Below, one piece after another: positions 41,471-53,014 of a stretch of 64,000 bases of DNA; the stretch's first letter is position 1, and every line of letters begins with the position of its first letter. Source of the stretch: Haematobia irritans (taxonomy: Eukaryota > Arthropoda > Insecta > Diptera > Muscidae); NCBI RefSeq assembly GCF_050003625.1, contig NC_134398.1:80632003-80696002 (forward strand), read 5' to 3'. The notes below the pieces were generated by a model. The model was given only the letters and a program-made list of their open reading frames with translations. It did no database searches and was not told where the DNA came from. Position numbers and translations under genes: made by a program.

Positions 41471-43120
41471 TAATATGAGGAAATCCTGCAGGAAGCTCTT
41501 TAACAAAGCAAAGTCCACTCATATAACTCACACTCCACATAACTCTTGGAATGACTACTGCAGCAGTATTGAGAATACTTCCGAGGCTTCCAGACTACTG
41601 TAGGTAATAGCATCCACTAACTCCGCTCCTGGTTTCGTTAAAAACATAGGAGGGCAATTGAATAACGTCCAGTGAGGAGACACTGGAGGTACTATTGGAC
41701 ACAAATTTTCCTGGAAATCAGACGGTTGAACCATGTTCTGGCGGTGTCACAGCGGTCATTTCCTATCGAGGAAATTGTATCGGAATCTAGAATAAAATGG
41801 GCGTTAAATAGCTTTGGGCCATTCATATCCCACGGACCAGATGGAATTAAATGGACTAACAGTTCCGAACGTTGATCCAGGTATACTTAGGCTTAGGTGA
41901 ACTTCTAATGAAGAGACGTATTTCAGCCACACTAGAACAAGCAAACATAGGTATGTGAACAGAGGCACTCCCCAAGGAGGAGTTCTATAACCTCTTCTTT
42001 GGAATGTTGCTATAAACAAACTTCTGATTTCCCTAGAAAAGGAAAGGATAAAAGTAGTGGCATACGAAGATGATGTGGCGCTAGCTGTCAGGGGAAAATT
42101 CCCATCCACATTCAGATATATTATACAGAGAGCCCTCCGGATGACTGAGAAATGGGCGAAAGAGAATGGTCTTGGGGTAAATCCTGCAAAGACAGAACTA
42201 GTCATGTACTGCAAAGATCGCAAACCTCCCACGGTTAGGCCCATATCCTTAGTGTGTTCAAAATACCTTGGCGTTATTTTGGACAGGAAGCTGAACTTTA
42301 AGCTTAATATTGAAGAAAGGGCGAGGAAAGCAACGGTAGCTTTGTACTCGTGCAAAAAGGCAATAGGAAAAAAGTGGGGACTAAAACCAAAAATTGTGCA
42401 TTGGCTATACACGGCAGTGGTTAGACCTATGATGCTATATGGTGTTGTAGTCTGGTGGCCGGCACTTCAGCAGCCGACAAGTTTAGACAAAGTTCAGCGT
42501 ATGGCGTTCTTGTGTATCTCAGTCGCATTCAGCAAGACAGGAACAAATTCCCTTAATGTCATGCTGCATCTATTGCCTTTAGACATTTTGGCCAAACAGC
42601 CAGCTGCAAAAACGGCTGAGCGGTTGCGCGAGCTAACTCTGTGGTCGGAAAAATTGTACGGCAATAGTTCGGTCCTCAAAATAATGCTTAACGCAGTGGA
42701 TTACACTCTGGCGAAACCACTTTTCGACATAAAGTTTGAAACTCTAATTCCCAACAGTGAGGCGTGGTGTACACTGACCCCGGGGAATAAACGATATATA
42801 CATTTTTACACTGATGGCTCCAAATTGGATGGACAAGTGGGTTTCGGTGGGTTATTTTAAAGATCTGAAAATTCGAATAGCGAAAAGATTACCTAATCAC
42901 TGTAGTGTTTTTCAGGCTGAAATATTAGCAATAAGAGAGGTGGTGATTTGGCTGAGAAGTAATGTTCCAATAAATATTGGCAATAATATATACTCAGACA
43001 GTCAACCTGCAATAAAATCTTTGGACTCTGTGTTCCTTAACATCGACTGCTGCAATTCTCTTAAAGAGATGGCTGAGTAGTACAATATTCACTTATCTGC
43101 GAAGCAGATGAGTTAGCAAG
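41471..43120 (+). pseudogene. LOA/I-like reverse transcriptase and RNase H
   Basis: After a decayed stretch (fragments of HGPDGI near 41830), motif B NRGTPQGGVL is at about 41960 and the catalytic box reads VAYEDDVAL at about 42060. The normal YADD has become YEDD. The thumb and connection follow in one open frame to 42860 (KYLGVILDRKLNFKLNIEER, WLYTAVVRPMMLYGVVVW). An RNase H start (HFYTDGSKLDGQVGFGGLF) is next. A frameshift near 42860 leads to SVFQAEILAIREVVIWLRSN and IYSDSQPAIKSLDSV, ending at EMAE and a stop. This domain order (RT then RNase H) is typical of the I superfamily. Confidence 0.85.
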
Positions 43121-43124
43121 CCTA

Positions 43125-44100
43125 CACGCTCACAAAAAATCGCTTCTGTAACATATACTCCCAAACATATTTTGCTTCAAGCATATACATTTTTGGGTAT
43201 TGCCCAAACATTTATATGTTTGATCTCTTCCAATATATAATATGTTTGAAAGCATATTGGTCTAAACAATATATGTTTGGGTAGTCTAAGTTCCAAACAT
43301 TTTGTATTTTTGCATCCAAATTCAATAATGTTGTCTTCCAAAAAACAATATGTTATTATGTGAACATATAATATGTTTGGAAGCATTTTGCACCCAAAAA
43401 TATTATATGCTTAAAAAAATTCTCCCAAACAATATTGTGCTCAAAATTTTATTTATTTATTTATATATTTACAATCATAATGAATTATGAAAATAAACAG
43501 GTAATATAGGTGCTAACAACATAGGTTTTCGACCTGAATGCTCAAAATGTTGTTTCTGCCCAATTGTATATTCCCCCACATCTTTCTCACTTCCACGAGA
43601 TTTTTTAGTTCTTAGCACCTTTTTCTGTAATACAAACATTGTAGAAGAAATTATTCAATTGTATGATTTTTTTTATTTTAATTTTACCTTTTGCCGGACG
43701 GGGATTCGAACAGCGGACCACACAGTTTGTAAGGATCAAAGAAGTAGCTGATCAATTGCCCAAGGAAAAATAAAGTGTTAATTTTGTAATAACAAGCAAC
43801 AACCACCAACTTAATTCAATATCGCTCCCTGTTAAATAGCGCTCCAAGCTACTAAACACATATATGTTTATAGGCTATTTCTAAATTAATATATGTTTGC
43901 ATCCAAACATATTATATTTACAAACATTTTATGTCCCAAACATAATATGTTCTAACATATTAACATATATGCCCCAAACATGTTATGCTAGATTATGAAC
44001 ATTATATGCTTGCACTCAAAAATATTGTGTTTAAAAATTTGTGTTCCAAACATATAATGTTTATAGGCAAACATATGAAAAACAGTCTTTTTCATCCGTG
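43125..44100 (-). mobile_element. 976-bp TA-flanked element, family P copy 2
   Basis: It is the inverted copy of 37428-38404, starting CACGCTCACAAAAAATCGC and ending TTTTTCATCCGTG, with TA on both sides (43123-43124, 44101-44102). It differs from copy 1 at scattered sites. It lies in the RNase H end of the same LINE. Confidence 0.88.
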
Positions 44101-44102
44101 TA

Positions 44103-44180
44103 GCTTTAGATTACTGGCGGAGCTGGAAAACGTTAACTTAAGCAGTCTGTTAATGTTTTTGGAACAATCTGGTTGATTCA
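44103..44180 (+). pseudogene. C-terminal end of the LOA-like ORF2
   Basis: The frame LLAELENVNLSSLLMFLEQS followed by GW resembles the last residues of I/LOA-type ORF2 proteins. The zinc-knuckle part is missing, so there was a deletion besides the family P insertion. Confidence 0.55.
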
Positions 44181-44255
44181 ACAAAAGAAAATAATAGAGA
44201 AGGTTCAGTGGTTAAAACTAGAAGTGCCCATATATGTTAGGTACATTTAGTTAAA

Positions 44256-44330
44256 TGTGGTATCACAATGGACTGAATGACCCTGAAACTTAATCGGGTT
44301 GCCACTTTAACCTAACATAACCCTCAAATG
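44256..44330 (+). repeat. SINE 3' tail
   Basis: TGTGGTATCACAATGGACTG and AATCGGGTTGCCACTTTAACC match the tail of the tRNA-derived SINE. Confidence 0.7.
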
Positions 44331-44639
44331 CCCTATTTTTTCTGCCAGTTAATAAAATAGTCAACGTTTACGACACCAAGCAAGAGAACGAAACAAGAAA
44401 AATCAATACGGTAAAATCCAGCATATGGTGCAAAGTCTCTTATAGAGTTTTGACTAAGTTATGCTTTTATTTTACCAATTTTTGTCAGCTTTAGGTGTAT
44501 TTTACTAAAAGCATTCCGTGTTTTCGAATAGCGTCTAAAGGCGAGTTCGGGCATTAAATGCTAAAACAAAAATACATAATAAAGTATACATAGTTTGAAT
44601 AATATTTTACTACTTCTAATTACTCCCAAAGCTTTAAAG

Positions 44640-46134
44640 ACGTAATACTAGAAGCTCAAGAATATGGAGAGAAAAGAGGCGCTGGTTTGACGTCCATTTG
44701 ATGAAAAAGGTATGTCAGTTATACGCCAACGGACAAAACGGTTCTTATAGTTGTTAGCTTCGCCACTAGTGCAAAAGTATTTTCGTAATCTATGCAATTG
44801 TAGGAAACCTTTTGCCGCCAGACTGGCCTTGTACCTCACCATTTTAGAGGCTTTATATTGTCAGGCTTTTCAACCATTTGCCATACTTGGCTGATTTCCA
44901 TTGCCCTAATTTCTTCATTTATTGCGTTCATCCATTTCTCGCTATCAATTCTTCCTTTTATTTGAGCGTAAGTCTATGGACATTCATCTGTTCCTAAATT
45001 TTGGCTTTCCGCATTATAACCAGTGAAATATTCACTAAATACATTTGGTATTAAACCTCGGGAGCTTTTTCTCATTGACGGTGTTTTTTTATTTTTGGGC
45101 GCTTCCACTACATCTTCTACAGAACCATTGTTTTCATTTATACCATCACATCCATTCATACCTGCAGTTACGGCGCAATCAATATCCCTCTCTCGCTCGT
45201 TACTGCATGTGTGCACTATATGAATTATGACTTTCCTTATTCGATTCACGAAACGGATATAAATATTTATCAAACTTTACATCACGGGCTGTTATTATCT
45301 TTCTGGTGCTATTGTTCCAAATTCTATATCCATTATTTGTATATCCAAGCATAACACCTTCCATGTTTTTCGGATTCAGCTTCTTTCTCTTTTGGTTAGG
45401 TTTCCAAACATAACTCAGCCGGAGTTTTCATTTCTTTAATGCTTCTAGTAGGGCTCCTGTTTAACAAATAAACGGCCATTAAAACTGCTTCTCCCCACAT
45501 TTTCTTTGGAGCATTTGATTCTACCAAAAACGTGCGTATTTTTTTTCCACCAACGTCCTGTTGAACCGCTCCGGTATACCTTTTTGGTGCGGATGTAAGC
45601 AATTGTATCTTCTAATTGAGTGCCCCTCTCTTTGTAATATTTTATTTGTTAATTAGAGTGGTATTCAGTACCTTGGTCACAGCTCAGGATCAATATTTTT
45701 TTTTTTTTTTGAAAATTTAGCATTAAAGAAGGCTTCATACTCCTTAAATTTTTCAAACACCTCAGGCTTGCTTTTCAAAAGGTATATAGCAGCAAAATGT
45801 GTGTATTCATCTATAACTGAAACAAAGTATTTGAATCCATCGTGGGTACTTGGATAAATTGTACCACAAACGTCACTATGGATTATTTCTAATACACTAC
45901 GAGTATGATGACCATTAAATGGCTCACGACAATGTTTTCCTTTGATACAAATTTCACATAGTGCGAACGATTTTAAATTTCCCAGTCCAATCACCATTTC
46001 ATTCTTGAACATCATCTATGCCAAAGTTTGGTCTCATCACGTGAACAGTTATATGAAATATATAAATATCTCTTAAATGTAAACTCAAAAATATTATCTT
46101 TTTGTTTCGCTCTAACAATTTCTAACTCATTATT
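44640..46134 (-). pseudogene. Ty1/copia pol: integrase and start of RT
   Basis: Read from 46134 down: the pre-integrase zinc region (DETKLWHR then CEICIKGKHCREPF) and the integrase core with its first Asp in EIIHSDVCG and VIDEYTHFAAIYLL. The second-Asp area is frameshifted (CDQGTEYHS, ~45640) and the PERFNRTL area leads into WGEAVLMAVYLLNRSPTRS (~45480). The C-terminal linker (45273-44974) and the opening of RT (SEKWMNAINEEIRAMEISQV at ~44940) follow, ending near 44640. Stops and shifts are frequent. Gag and protease lie at 48288-50580, separated by insertions. I see no LTRs. Confidence 0.85.
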
Positions 46135-46137
46135 TAA

Positions 46138-47061
46138 CCCTTCTGTGCGTGATGAGGTCCCGCTGGACCTTTTTGATTTTTATTCATACATAACTTTATC
46201 TTTTATATGAATTTCTGCTTGATGGTTTATGACTTCTTGTACTGAAGTGTTTTAAGTTCAAAACTTTACATTTTTATGTGATTGAATCATTAAATCAGTT
46301 TTTATAGGTATTTGAAAAAGTTTAGTGCGATTCTGCGTGATGAGGTCCAATGGGACCTACCACTAATTACATTAGTTGTTTTAGCACAGTTTAAAAAGCA
46401 GCGTAAAGATATTGCGATTTTCGTATTTGGAACAATTAATAACAATAACATCCTTTCAGAAAATACCGTTATTTGGAAGAATTTGTCATTTTTGAAGTTT
46501 CCATTGGTTTCGTTGCTTGGTAGTACATAATTTTATGTCTTCCGTTGATATATCTTGGCCGATCTAAGTTTTTATATTTTTATACATGTTCGAGGCCCAT
46601 CGGCTCCCAGAATTTGGCAAGATGTGCCTCAATTTGGACCAAGTTTGAAGCAAGCAATATGCACATAATACTGCGAACAAAAATGAACGCCCCTAAAAGA
46701 ATTGTATGTTATTGTTTATCCTTCAAAAATCCAGTTTGTAAAGAACATTCAACTACCAAAACAATATATTGTTGCTTGGTACGTATAAGGATACTTATAG
46801 GTACCACGCCTGCGACAAACATCAGGGACTCTAGTATACCTAACATATCAACGTTATCTGTATCCTATAAAAAATTAAATAAAACTCCATATTTACAACC
46901 AAATATTTATATATGCAATTTGTGCATCATAGAAGAGTCCACCTACAGTAAATGATCAAAAAATATCATAGGGATAACCTCTCTACCATCCTTTTTTATT
47001 GTAGGTCCCACGGGACCTCATCACGCTGGTATCGCTTCCAGTGTTATCACATACACAAGGG
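46138..47061 (+). mobile_element. piggyBac-like element (924 bp) in copia
   Basis: TTAA flanks both sides (46134-46137, 47062-47065), and the ends are CCCTTCTGTGCGTGATGAGG and (from the right) CCCTTGTGTATGTGATAAC. GGTCCCGCTGGACC/GGTCCCACGGGACC palindromes and TGCGTGATGAGGTCC repeats lie near both ends. Copia coding reads on across it (GKAII before, NELEIV after). A plus-strand frame 46545-46955 contains PVCKEHSTTKTIYCC, possibly a remnant of the Cys-rich C-terminal domain of the transposase. The rest of the gene is gone. Confidence 0.9.
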
Positions 47062-47065
47062 TTAA

Positions 47066-47122
47066 TATAATAGCTTTTCCATTTTTGAAAACTACTTCCA
47101 GACCACCTTTTGTCAGTTTTTT
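47066..47122 (-). pseudogene. Copia protease/integrase linker piece
   Basis: LTKGGLEVVFKNGKAII can be read on the minus strand, the linker between copia protease and integrase. It is trapped between the LINE tail and the piggyBac-like element. Confidence 0.75.
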
Positions 47123-48287
47123 TTATTTATTTATTTATTTCAAAAATTTTCCGTAATACAAAGCCTATAAGGCCAATTAATTTATATTACTTATAACAAA
47201 TCCTGAGTAATTATTATTATATTTATAAAGTAAAGTACTCAAATTATTCTATATACGTTTATAATATTATTCTTGCAGTATTAAAGTGGCTACCCAGCCA
47301 TAAACAAAAATAGGAAAAAATAAAAAAATATATAATCATAAAATAAGCCCATAACATGGTAATTTTTTTTTTAAATACAAGTTCTGAATTAGAGAATAAT
47401 AAAATGAAATGTAAGTAAGTATAAGTATAAAAACCATAAATGACTGAAACTTTACAAAGATTGGGGTGTAGAGGCAAAAAATTCCATTAGCTTCAATCGG
47501 AACACATTGTTACATTGAGAAAAAAATCCTTAACACAAGTGGTAGTCCGTTCCACGTACGTGCAATTCTCACCAGAAACGATCTAGAAAATATAGTTATT
47601 CTGATCCGAGGTATAAATATCTGTATGTTCCGTGTCGATCGTGAGAACGTAAATTCAAGACGTAGAGGTAAAGGTCTGGATTCCCTAATCACCTTGTAGA
47701 ATAGGCAGATGCTCCGATACTCAACAAATCTCTTAAATGAGCAGCCAAGAAAGCGTTCAACATAGCCAGATACAGAATTCCTACGAGAAATGTGGTAAAC
47801 AAAACGAGTAATAGTATTCACAATACGTCTCAATTTATCAAAAAATTGACCAAGTGTCCCCGAGACAACTTCAATACCATATAACATGTGAGACATCAAC
47901 AGCGAGTGAGCCAAAATTCGTCGTACTCGTAACGGCAAGTAAAAGTTCTAAGCATATATCTTTGTCAAATTTACCCAAATCTTACCCGATAAGAAATCAA
48001 TATGGTACCGAAATGAAAGTTCCCGGTCTACTATTACCCCTAAGCATCTATGTCGATCAACAACTTCAATGTAATCATTACCCAAGAAAAGATCCAAAGA
48101 AACATCAACATTCCTAAAAGTTCGAAATATTAACGCCTTGGTCATAGTAGCATTATAATTCAAGCAATTAGACCACGCCCAAAGCAGAAATCGATCTAAG
48201 CATGAATTTATATCAGACTCAAGGACCTCAAGTGATGATAAGCTACCATTGAAAAGTAAAAAGATGTCGTCTGCAAACAGATATTAA
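47123..48287 (-). pseudogene. 5'-truncated Jockey/CR1-like LINE in copia
   Basis: The insertion starts at its 5' break inside the RT catalytic box (FADDIFLLFNGSL, ~48285). It continues YIEVVDRHRCLGVIVDRELS, RILAHSLLMSHMLYGIEVVS and SRSFLVRIARTWNGLPLVLR, to stop at 47510. There is one TAG/frame break near 47945. A 3' region with GGCCTTATAGGCTTTGTATT and an (AAAT)n tail at 47131-47155 closes it. Truncation during reverse transcription is the usual origin. Confidence 0.88.
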
Positions 48288-48990
48288 TATCTTCCTAAGA
48301 TCCGGAAGGTATAGCACATTTTTGAGAATTGCTTGTTTTCCATCTTGAGTGTAGCCGTGAATATCGCCCATTTCTGTAGCAATCAACATTTCGTCCATTG
48401 ATTTTTACATTGATTTTTGTAGGGGTTTGTATCCTTGAGATCGTCTTGAATAGGCTACGATCATTTGTTATATGGTCACTTGAACACGAATCCAATATGA
48501 AGTTCATTTCATTAATATTAATATTAATAACCTGGCCTTCTTGATGGTTATTTATAAAATTAGCTTCCCTCTTTACATGACAGTTCGCTTTCATGTGACC
48601 ATTTTTCCGCAGTTGTGGCATTTCTTAGTAAACTTGAACTTACCACACTTTTTGGCGACAAAACTGTCCCAGATTTGGAATTTTCACTTTCTGCACGATC
48701 TTTACGTTTCCTTTCTTCTGTTAAAAGACCGTGTTTAACAATTTGCAATGTTAAATCCTCTTCTCTCATGTTCTCTAGGACCGTAATCAGAGGATCATAA
48801 CTTTCAGGCAAACTTACGAATAGTTGAGATACCAGATCACTTTCTGTCAACTGAGCTCCAGCAGATTTGAGCTGTCGAACCATCAAATTCCAGAAAATGA
48901 TCCATCATGGATGTGTCTTCTGATCCATGTCTTCTGATCCATCATGGATGTGTCTTCTGATGATGGCTGGTTGATGATCTTATGCGTTCC
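48288..48990 (-). pseudogene. Ty1/copia Gag C-terminus and protease
   Basis: From about 48890 down: the Gag segment AGAQLTESDLVSQLFVSLPE, SYDPLITVLENM, a Lys-rich stretch, then a zinc-knuckle region with frame breaks. Next is the protease motif NFILDSCSSDHITND, where the usual DSGAS has changed, followed by NVLYLPDLRK. Near 48895-48960 a 26-bp-type tandem duplication (CATCATGGATGTGTCTTCTG) disrupts the gene. Confidence 0.85.
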
Positions 48991-49437
48991 ACATCTATTT
49001 GTCTGAATTTTTATCACGCACATACCCAGCAAAAACTCTCATTACCCGGTAATCTTGTAGGTAAGCCGTTTTAAAAAATAATAACCACTTATTAATTGGC
49101 ATCGCTCCGGATTACATTTACATACGCATGTCCTAGGAGGAAAGTACTTCTCCCCAGGCATACTTTCGGCCATGAAATAAGTAGTGCTTTTAAAGCATAT
49201 AATAACATAATATGTAATCACTTATTCGTAGATACACCAAAGCTTGTAAAATAGCCACTTATTGTCTCAGGCAACCAAATCACGAAAATATTGATTTCTA
49301 TCGCCGATTACAATGGATCAAAATATGGCGAGTAATGGTGTAATAGGAGCACTACATCCAGAAAAAAGTGCCTTCGAAACTAAAGGAAAAAATATTCATC
49401 CATTTAGATTAGCCATTTTATTTGCATTAAGTTAAAT

Positions 49438-49542
49438 TACACTAGTTTACACTGAAAATGTACACTTGATGAGAGCCGACCTTTTTTATGTATTTTGATC
49501 TAAGTGTACATGAATTTTTTATTTTTTTGTAAACTAGTGTTA
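49438..49542. mobile_element. Small palindromic insert, family U
   Basis: ACACTAGTTTACACTGAAAA and the complement ending TGTAAACTAGTGT bound about 105 bp. Removing it restores family F sequence. Confidence 0.65.
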
Positions 49543-49620
49543 TTGTGTGAAATAATAAAATTTAGTTGCTTCAGTAAAAAAATCCTAAACTGAAAGCAGT
49601 TAGGAATAGTTCATTAACTA

Positions 49621-49837
49621 CCCACAAAAAAATTTCACGAAAATTTTTCCAATTAAAATTTTATTTGAGTTTTAAAAAATATTCAATTAAAAATTTAATT
49701 TATTCAACAAATTTTTTAATTGAAATAAAAATCAATCACAAAAATAATAGTATCAATTAATTAATTAATAACATTTCTGTGATCAATTAAAAATTAATTG
49801 TATCAATTAATTTCGTGATTGAATCACAAAAAATTTA
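49621..49837. mobile_element. Family G copy 2 inside family F
   Basis: CCCACAAAAAAATTTCACGA opens a run of AATTAAAAATTAATTG-type palindromes, as at 54555-54846. Family F resumes with GGCATTTTACTAATACTG. Confidence 0.75.
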
Positions 49838-50281
49838 TGGCATTTTACTAATACTGTTTTCCTCGCAGGGTATACGAATTTACTACTGAACAAGAAAATT
49901 TTATCCACTGATAAAGCATTCGTAAAAATGAACAAAAACCGAACAAAAACTAAAACCAAATTTAGTAAAATTTCTTATAAAATGATAACTCTGACTTCCT
50001 TTATTATAGAAAGCTTATCATTCATACGAATAACACTTAGCATAGAAAAATATTTCAGTTCATTCGTACTAAGAAGTATTCAATCCTTTCAATTCTATTT
50101 TATTAAGCCAACTGCCTAAAAATTTGAGAATAACTATTCGAAAATTATTAGGCATTATATTTATTTTTGTCATTACAAGTAAGTCATTATAACTCACCGC
50201 AATGTAATGCAACGTGTAATGGCAGCATTACTCCTGGTAATGCGAATTGTAATGAGATGCGGTTACCTAGTTTTTGCTGGG

Positions 50282-50580
50282 TAATCCAGATAATCATCTG
50301 CTATGCAGCTTACAATAATTGACTTCGCTTTCTTATCCTTTCCGCGAAATTGATTTTTCATTTCATTGCTTGCATCATACGGCAGATCGACTTCAATAGC
50401 ATCCAATACGTTAATGGCATCCAATGCATTTTTACACGAAAACTCCAATTTTCGTAACCGCTTCAATAGCATCCAATACGTCTATGGCATCCAATGCATT
50501 TTTACACGAAAACTCCAATTTTCGTAACTAGTTCCGTTGAACTGGACAATTCCATGAGGAACTTCCTTTCTTTGGTCGCG
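50282..50580 (-). pseudogene. Copia Gag N-terminus with a 70-bp duplication
   Basis: From about 50571: MRDQRKEVPHGIVQFNGTSY then ENWSFRVK, the N-terminal Gag signature. Then come two copies of a 70-bp unit (50391-50460 and 50461-50530) covering WSFRVK..DAIxVLDAIE, and finally IEVDLPYDASNEMKNQFRG to the family E break at 50281. The duplication shifts the frame. Confidence 0.85.
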
Positions 50581-51604
50581 CATAGCCTTTTGTAGTAATT
50601 GGATTCCACGGATTTAGTTTAAAAGAACTTATTTTATTGAATGTATCTATTGAATCTATTTGAATAGATAAAAGTTTTTCAGTACATGACAAACATAGAA
50701 AAGGGGTTTCAAATTAAATTCAAACAATACTTAATAGTACATTTGCTGAGTGTTTATATACAAAGTATTTCAATAACATACTATTTTTGTTTAGAGAGGC
50801 TACCTTGTAAATAATTGTACCATGGAACGAAGAAATGTATATTCCAAAATTGAGGCAAAAGTTATATTCTTTGCAGAGGAACAGCAATTTTTATCGCAGA
50901 ATTGTGAGAGTAGGAGTTTTTTAAAGCTTTTAAAGACCAACATAGAAAAAAATGGAGAGATACAACAATGTTTGTTCAATCAACTTTTGTAGCTATAAAT
51001 GGTACAATAACAAAATTATGTTGTATTCAAAAAAATATGGTTATGGAGCGTACATATTTGTAGTCCATTTGGATTAATTCAAAGCCGAAATTATCCACAC
51101 CATCAACAAAGAGGACCTAAACGAACGGTATCAAAACAACTAAAGTCAGTAAAACCCATAATTTGGAGAGACAAACAGTCCAAACAGTTTAAAGCGGTAT
51201 GAAACGACCAACGAAACGAAATACGAGCGAAGTCGAGAGAACGACAGAAACTCAGACAACCATATTGGCCTGTGCAAAATGTATATGGACAAAAATTGGC
51301 GGAACTATATCCAAAAAATAGGACTTAATCAAAAATTGTACCTGACGGACAAGAGACCTTCACGCAAAACAAGTATTTTTAATAAAAAGAGGCGGGAATA
51401 CGCTGTTTTTTTTATGCCACCGGGAGTGTTGAAAGAAAATACGAAAAGTGTTCCAAACGAGTGTTCGTTGTTTGTTGTCCGTCGAAACATTTTGCGTATC
51501 GAACGGATTACGTTGGTTCCCATGGAAACGGGTTTGCTCCGTTCTAAGAAACGCAGTTTTAAGGGCATGGAATTGTGCTACGAAATATGTACCACAACAT
51601 GTAT
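50581..51604. other. Copia 5' region or flank; one odd ORF
   Basis: It probably holds copia leader/LTR sequence, though I cannot define LTR ends. A 114-codon plus-strand frame at 51279-51623 (MYMDKNWRNYIQKIGL..) is basic, but the opposite strand is open too (51329-51713), so neither is supported as a gene. Confidence 0.35.
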
Positions 51605-52436
51605 CCCAGCAAAAACTAGGTAACCACATCTCATTACAATTGACATTACCAGGAGTTAAGCTGTCATTACACGTTGCATTACATTGCGGCGAGTTATATA
51701 TTGTAGTTAACATAAAAAATCAAAAAGAATATGTAATGTAATGGTAATTCTGAAAATTTTTCCGTTAAGAAATATTTCATAATAATTGTGTTTAATGACA
51801 TTGTCATATTATGTTTTAAATAAATGCTTTCTTAAACCTCATTCACATTACACTTCCAAAATGCGCTTAAACTAAATTTCAAATGCCATTTGCCTTATAA
51901 AAAAGAGACTTAAAATCCACTTTTAGTAGATTCGAACCTAATGTGAATTGGCTATTGGATATATTATAACGTAATTCACGAATCCAACTACCTTAAACAA
52001 CCTACATTTATTTCTATTTTATGTGTGAAATTAATTTGCGTGTAATCTTATTTAGATTATTTATTAGATTTTTTGTTTATTTATATAATATTCGTTTCTA
52101 TTCAAGTAGTTCTCCTATTACAGCATCACTCGCCATATTTTGATGCATTGTAATCGGAGATAGAAATCAATATTTTCGAGATTTGGTTGGCTGAGACAAT
52201 AAGTGGCTATTTTGCAAACTTTGGTGTATCTACGAATAAGTCATTACATATTAGGTGATTATATGCTTTAAATGCACTACTTATTTTATGGCCGAAAGTA
52301 TGCCTGGGGAGAAGTACTTTCCTTCTAGGACATGCGTATGTAAATGTAATCCGAAGCGATGCCAATTAATAAGTGGTTATTAATTTTTAAATAGGCTTAC
52401 CTACAAGATTACCGGATAATGAGAGTTTTTGCTGGG
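51605..52436 (-). mobile_element. Family E element, intact copy (832 bp)
   Basis: It is bounded by CCCAGCAAAAACTAGGTAAC and ..GAGAGTTTTTGCTGGG. ATTAC/GTAAT motifs are frequent near both ends. It matches 49025-49350 and 50115-50281 in reverse. It is non-coding. Confidence 0.85.
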
Positions 52437-52649
52437 ATGTTAAAAAGCCAAATTTGGTTACTATTCAAATATGTTCTACCCATTTCATCAGAATAGTGGA
52501 AAAAGATATCAAGAATTTTATGGAGGATGATTAAACTGTACTGTATGCAGCCAATATTTTCAATATAAACGAACTATTTATTTGGCTTTTTAATATTTTA
52601 GTAATCCTGTTAAACCCGACTATGGACGCGACGTGTAATATAGGCCAGC
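52437..52649. other. Short unassigned AT-rich stretch
   Basis: No gene or clear repeat; a minus-strand frame overlaps the SINE downstream. Confidence 0.3.
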
Positions 52650-52926
52650 AAATAATTTTCAAAAAGTTTTTCAGCGGTGGATTATCCCACCTCAGTGATG
52701 GTGGTGACATTTCTGAGGGTTTCAAAGCTTCTCTAAGTAGTTTCACTGCAATGTGGAACGCCGTTCGGACTCGGCTATAAAAAGGAGGTCCCTTGTCATT
52801 GAGCTTAACATGGAATCGGGCAGCACTCAGTGATAAGAGAGAAGTTCACCAATGTGGTATCACAATAGACTGAATAGTCTAAGTGAGCCTGATACATCGG
52901 ACTGCCACCTAACCTAACCTAACCTA
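52650..52926 (+). mobile_element. tRNA-derived SINE, 5'-truncated, with telomere-like tail
   Basis: The body begins AAAAAGTTTTTCAGCGGTGG and continues CTCGGCTATAAAAAGGAGGT, GAATCGGGCAGCACTCAG and GTATCACAATAGACTGAATA. It ends in (CTAACC)-like CCTAACCTAACCTAACCT at 52909-52926. The tRNA head is missing. Confidence 0.85.
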
Positions 52927-53014
52927 TATAGAAATTTTAATAAAAAAAAGATGCTTTCTTAACATGCTGTGAGGAAGATAAGGAATTCGTTGTTACAAAC
53001 GCATTAAAAGATTT

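Larger units (their letters stand above)
49353..50110 (+). mobile_element. Family F piece inside family E
   Basis: It starts CCAGAAAAAAGTGCCTTCG after the E sequence stops at GGAGCACTAC. The body matches the arm of 30165-31738 (CCTAAACTGAAAGCAGTTAG, TACTAATACTGTTTTCCTCG) to about 50110. Confidence 0.7.
49025..50281 (+). mobile_element. Family E element (CCCAGCAAAAACT ends) with nested inserts
   Basis: The ends CCCAGCAAAAACTCTCATTA and ..CTAGTTTTTGCTGGG are inverted, and TA lies on both sides. The same element, uninterrupted, is 51605-52436 in reverse. Here a family F piece with its own inserts fills about 49353-50110. The element splits the copia gag. Confidence 0.8.

Noticed and set aside
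41804..42412. 202-codon minus-strand frame
   Set aside because: It is antisense to the LINE reverse transcriptase.
51279..51741. Plus-strand frames of 114 and 97 codons
   Set aside because: The minus strand is open over the same bases, no family is recognisable, and the frames run into the family E element.
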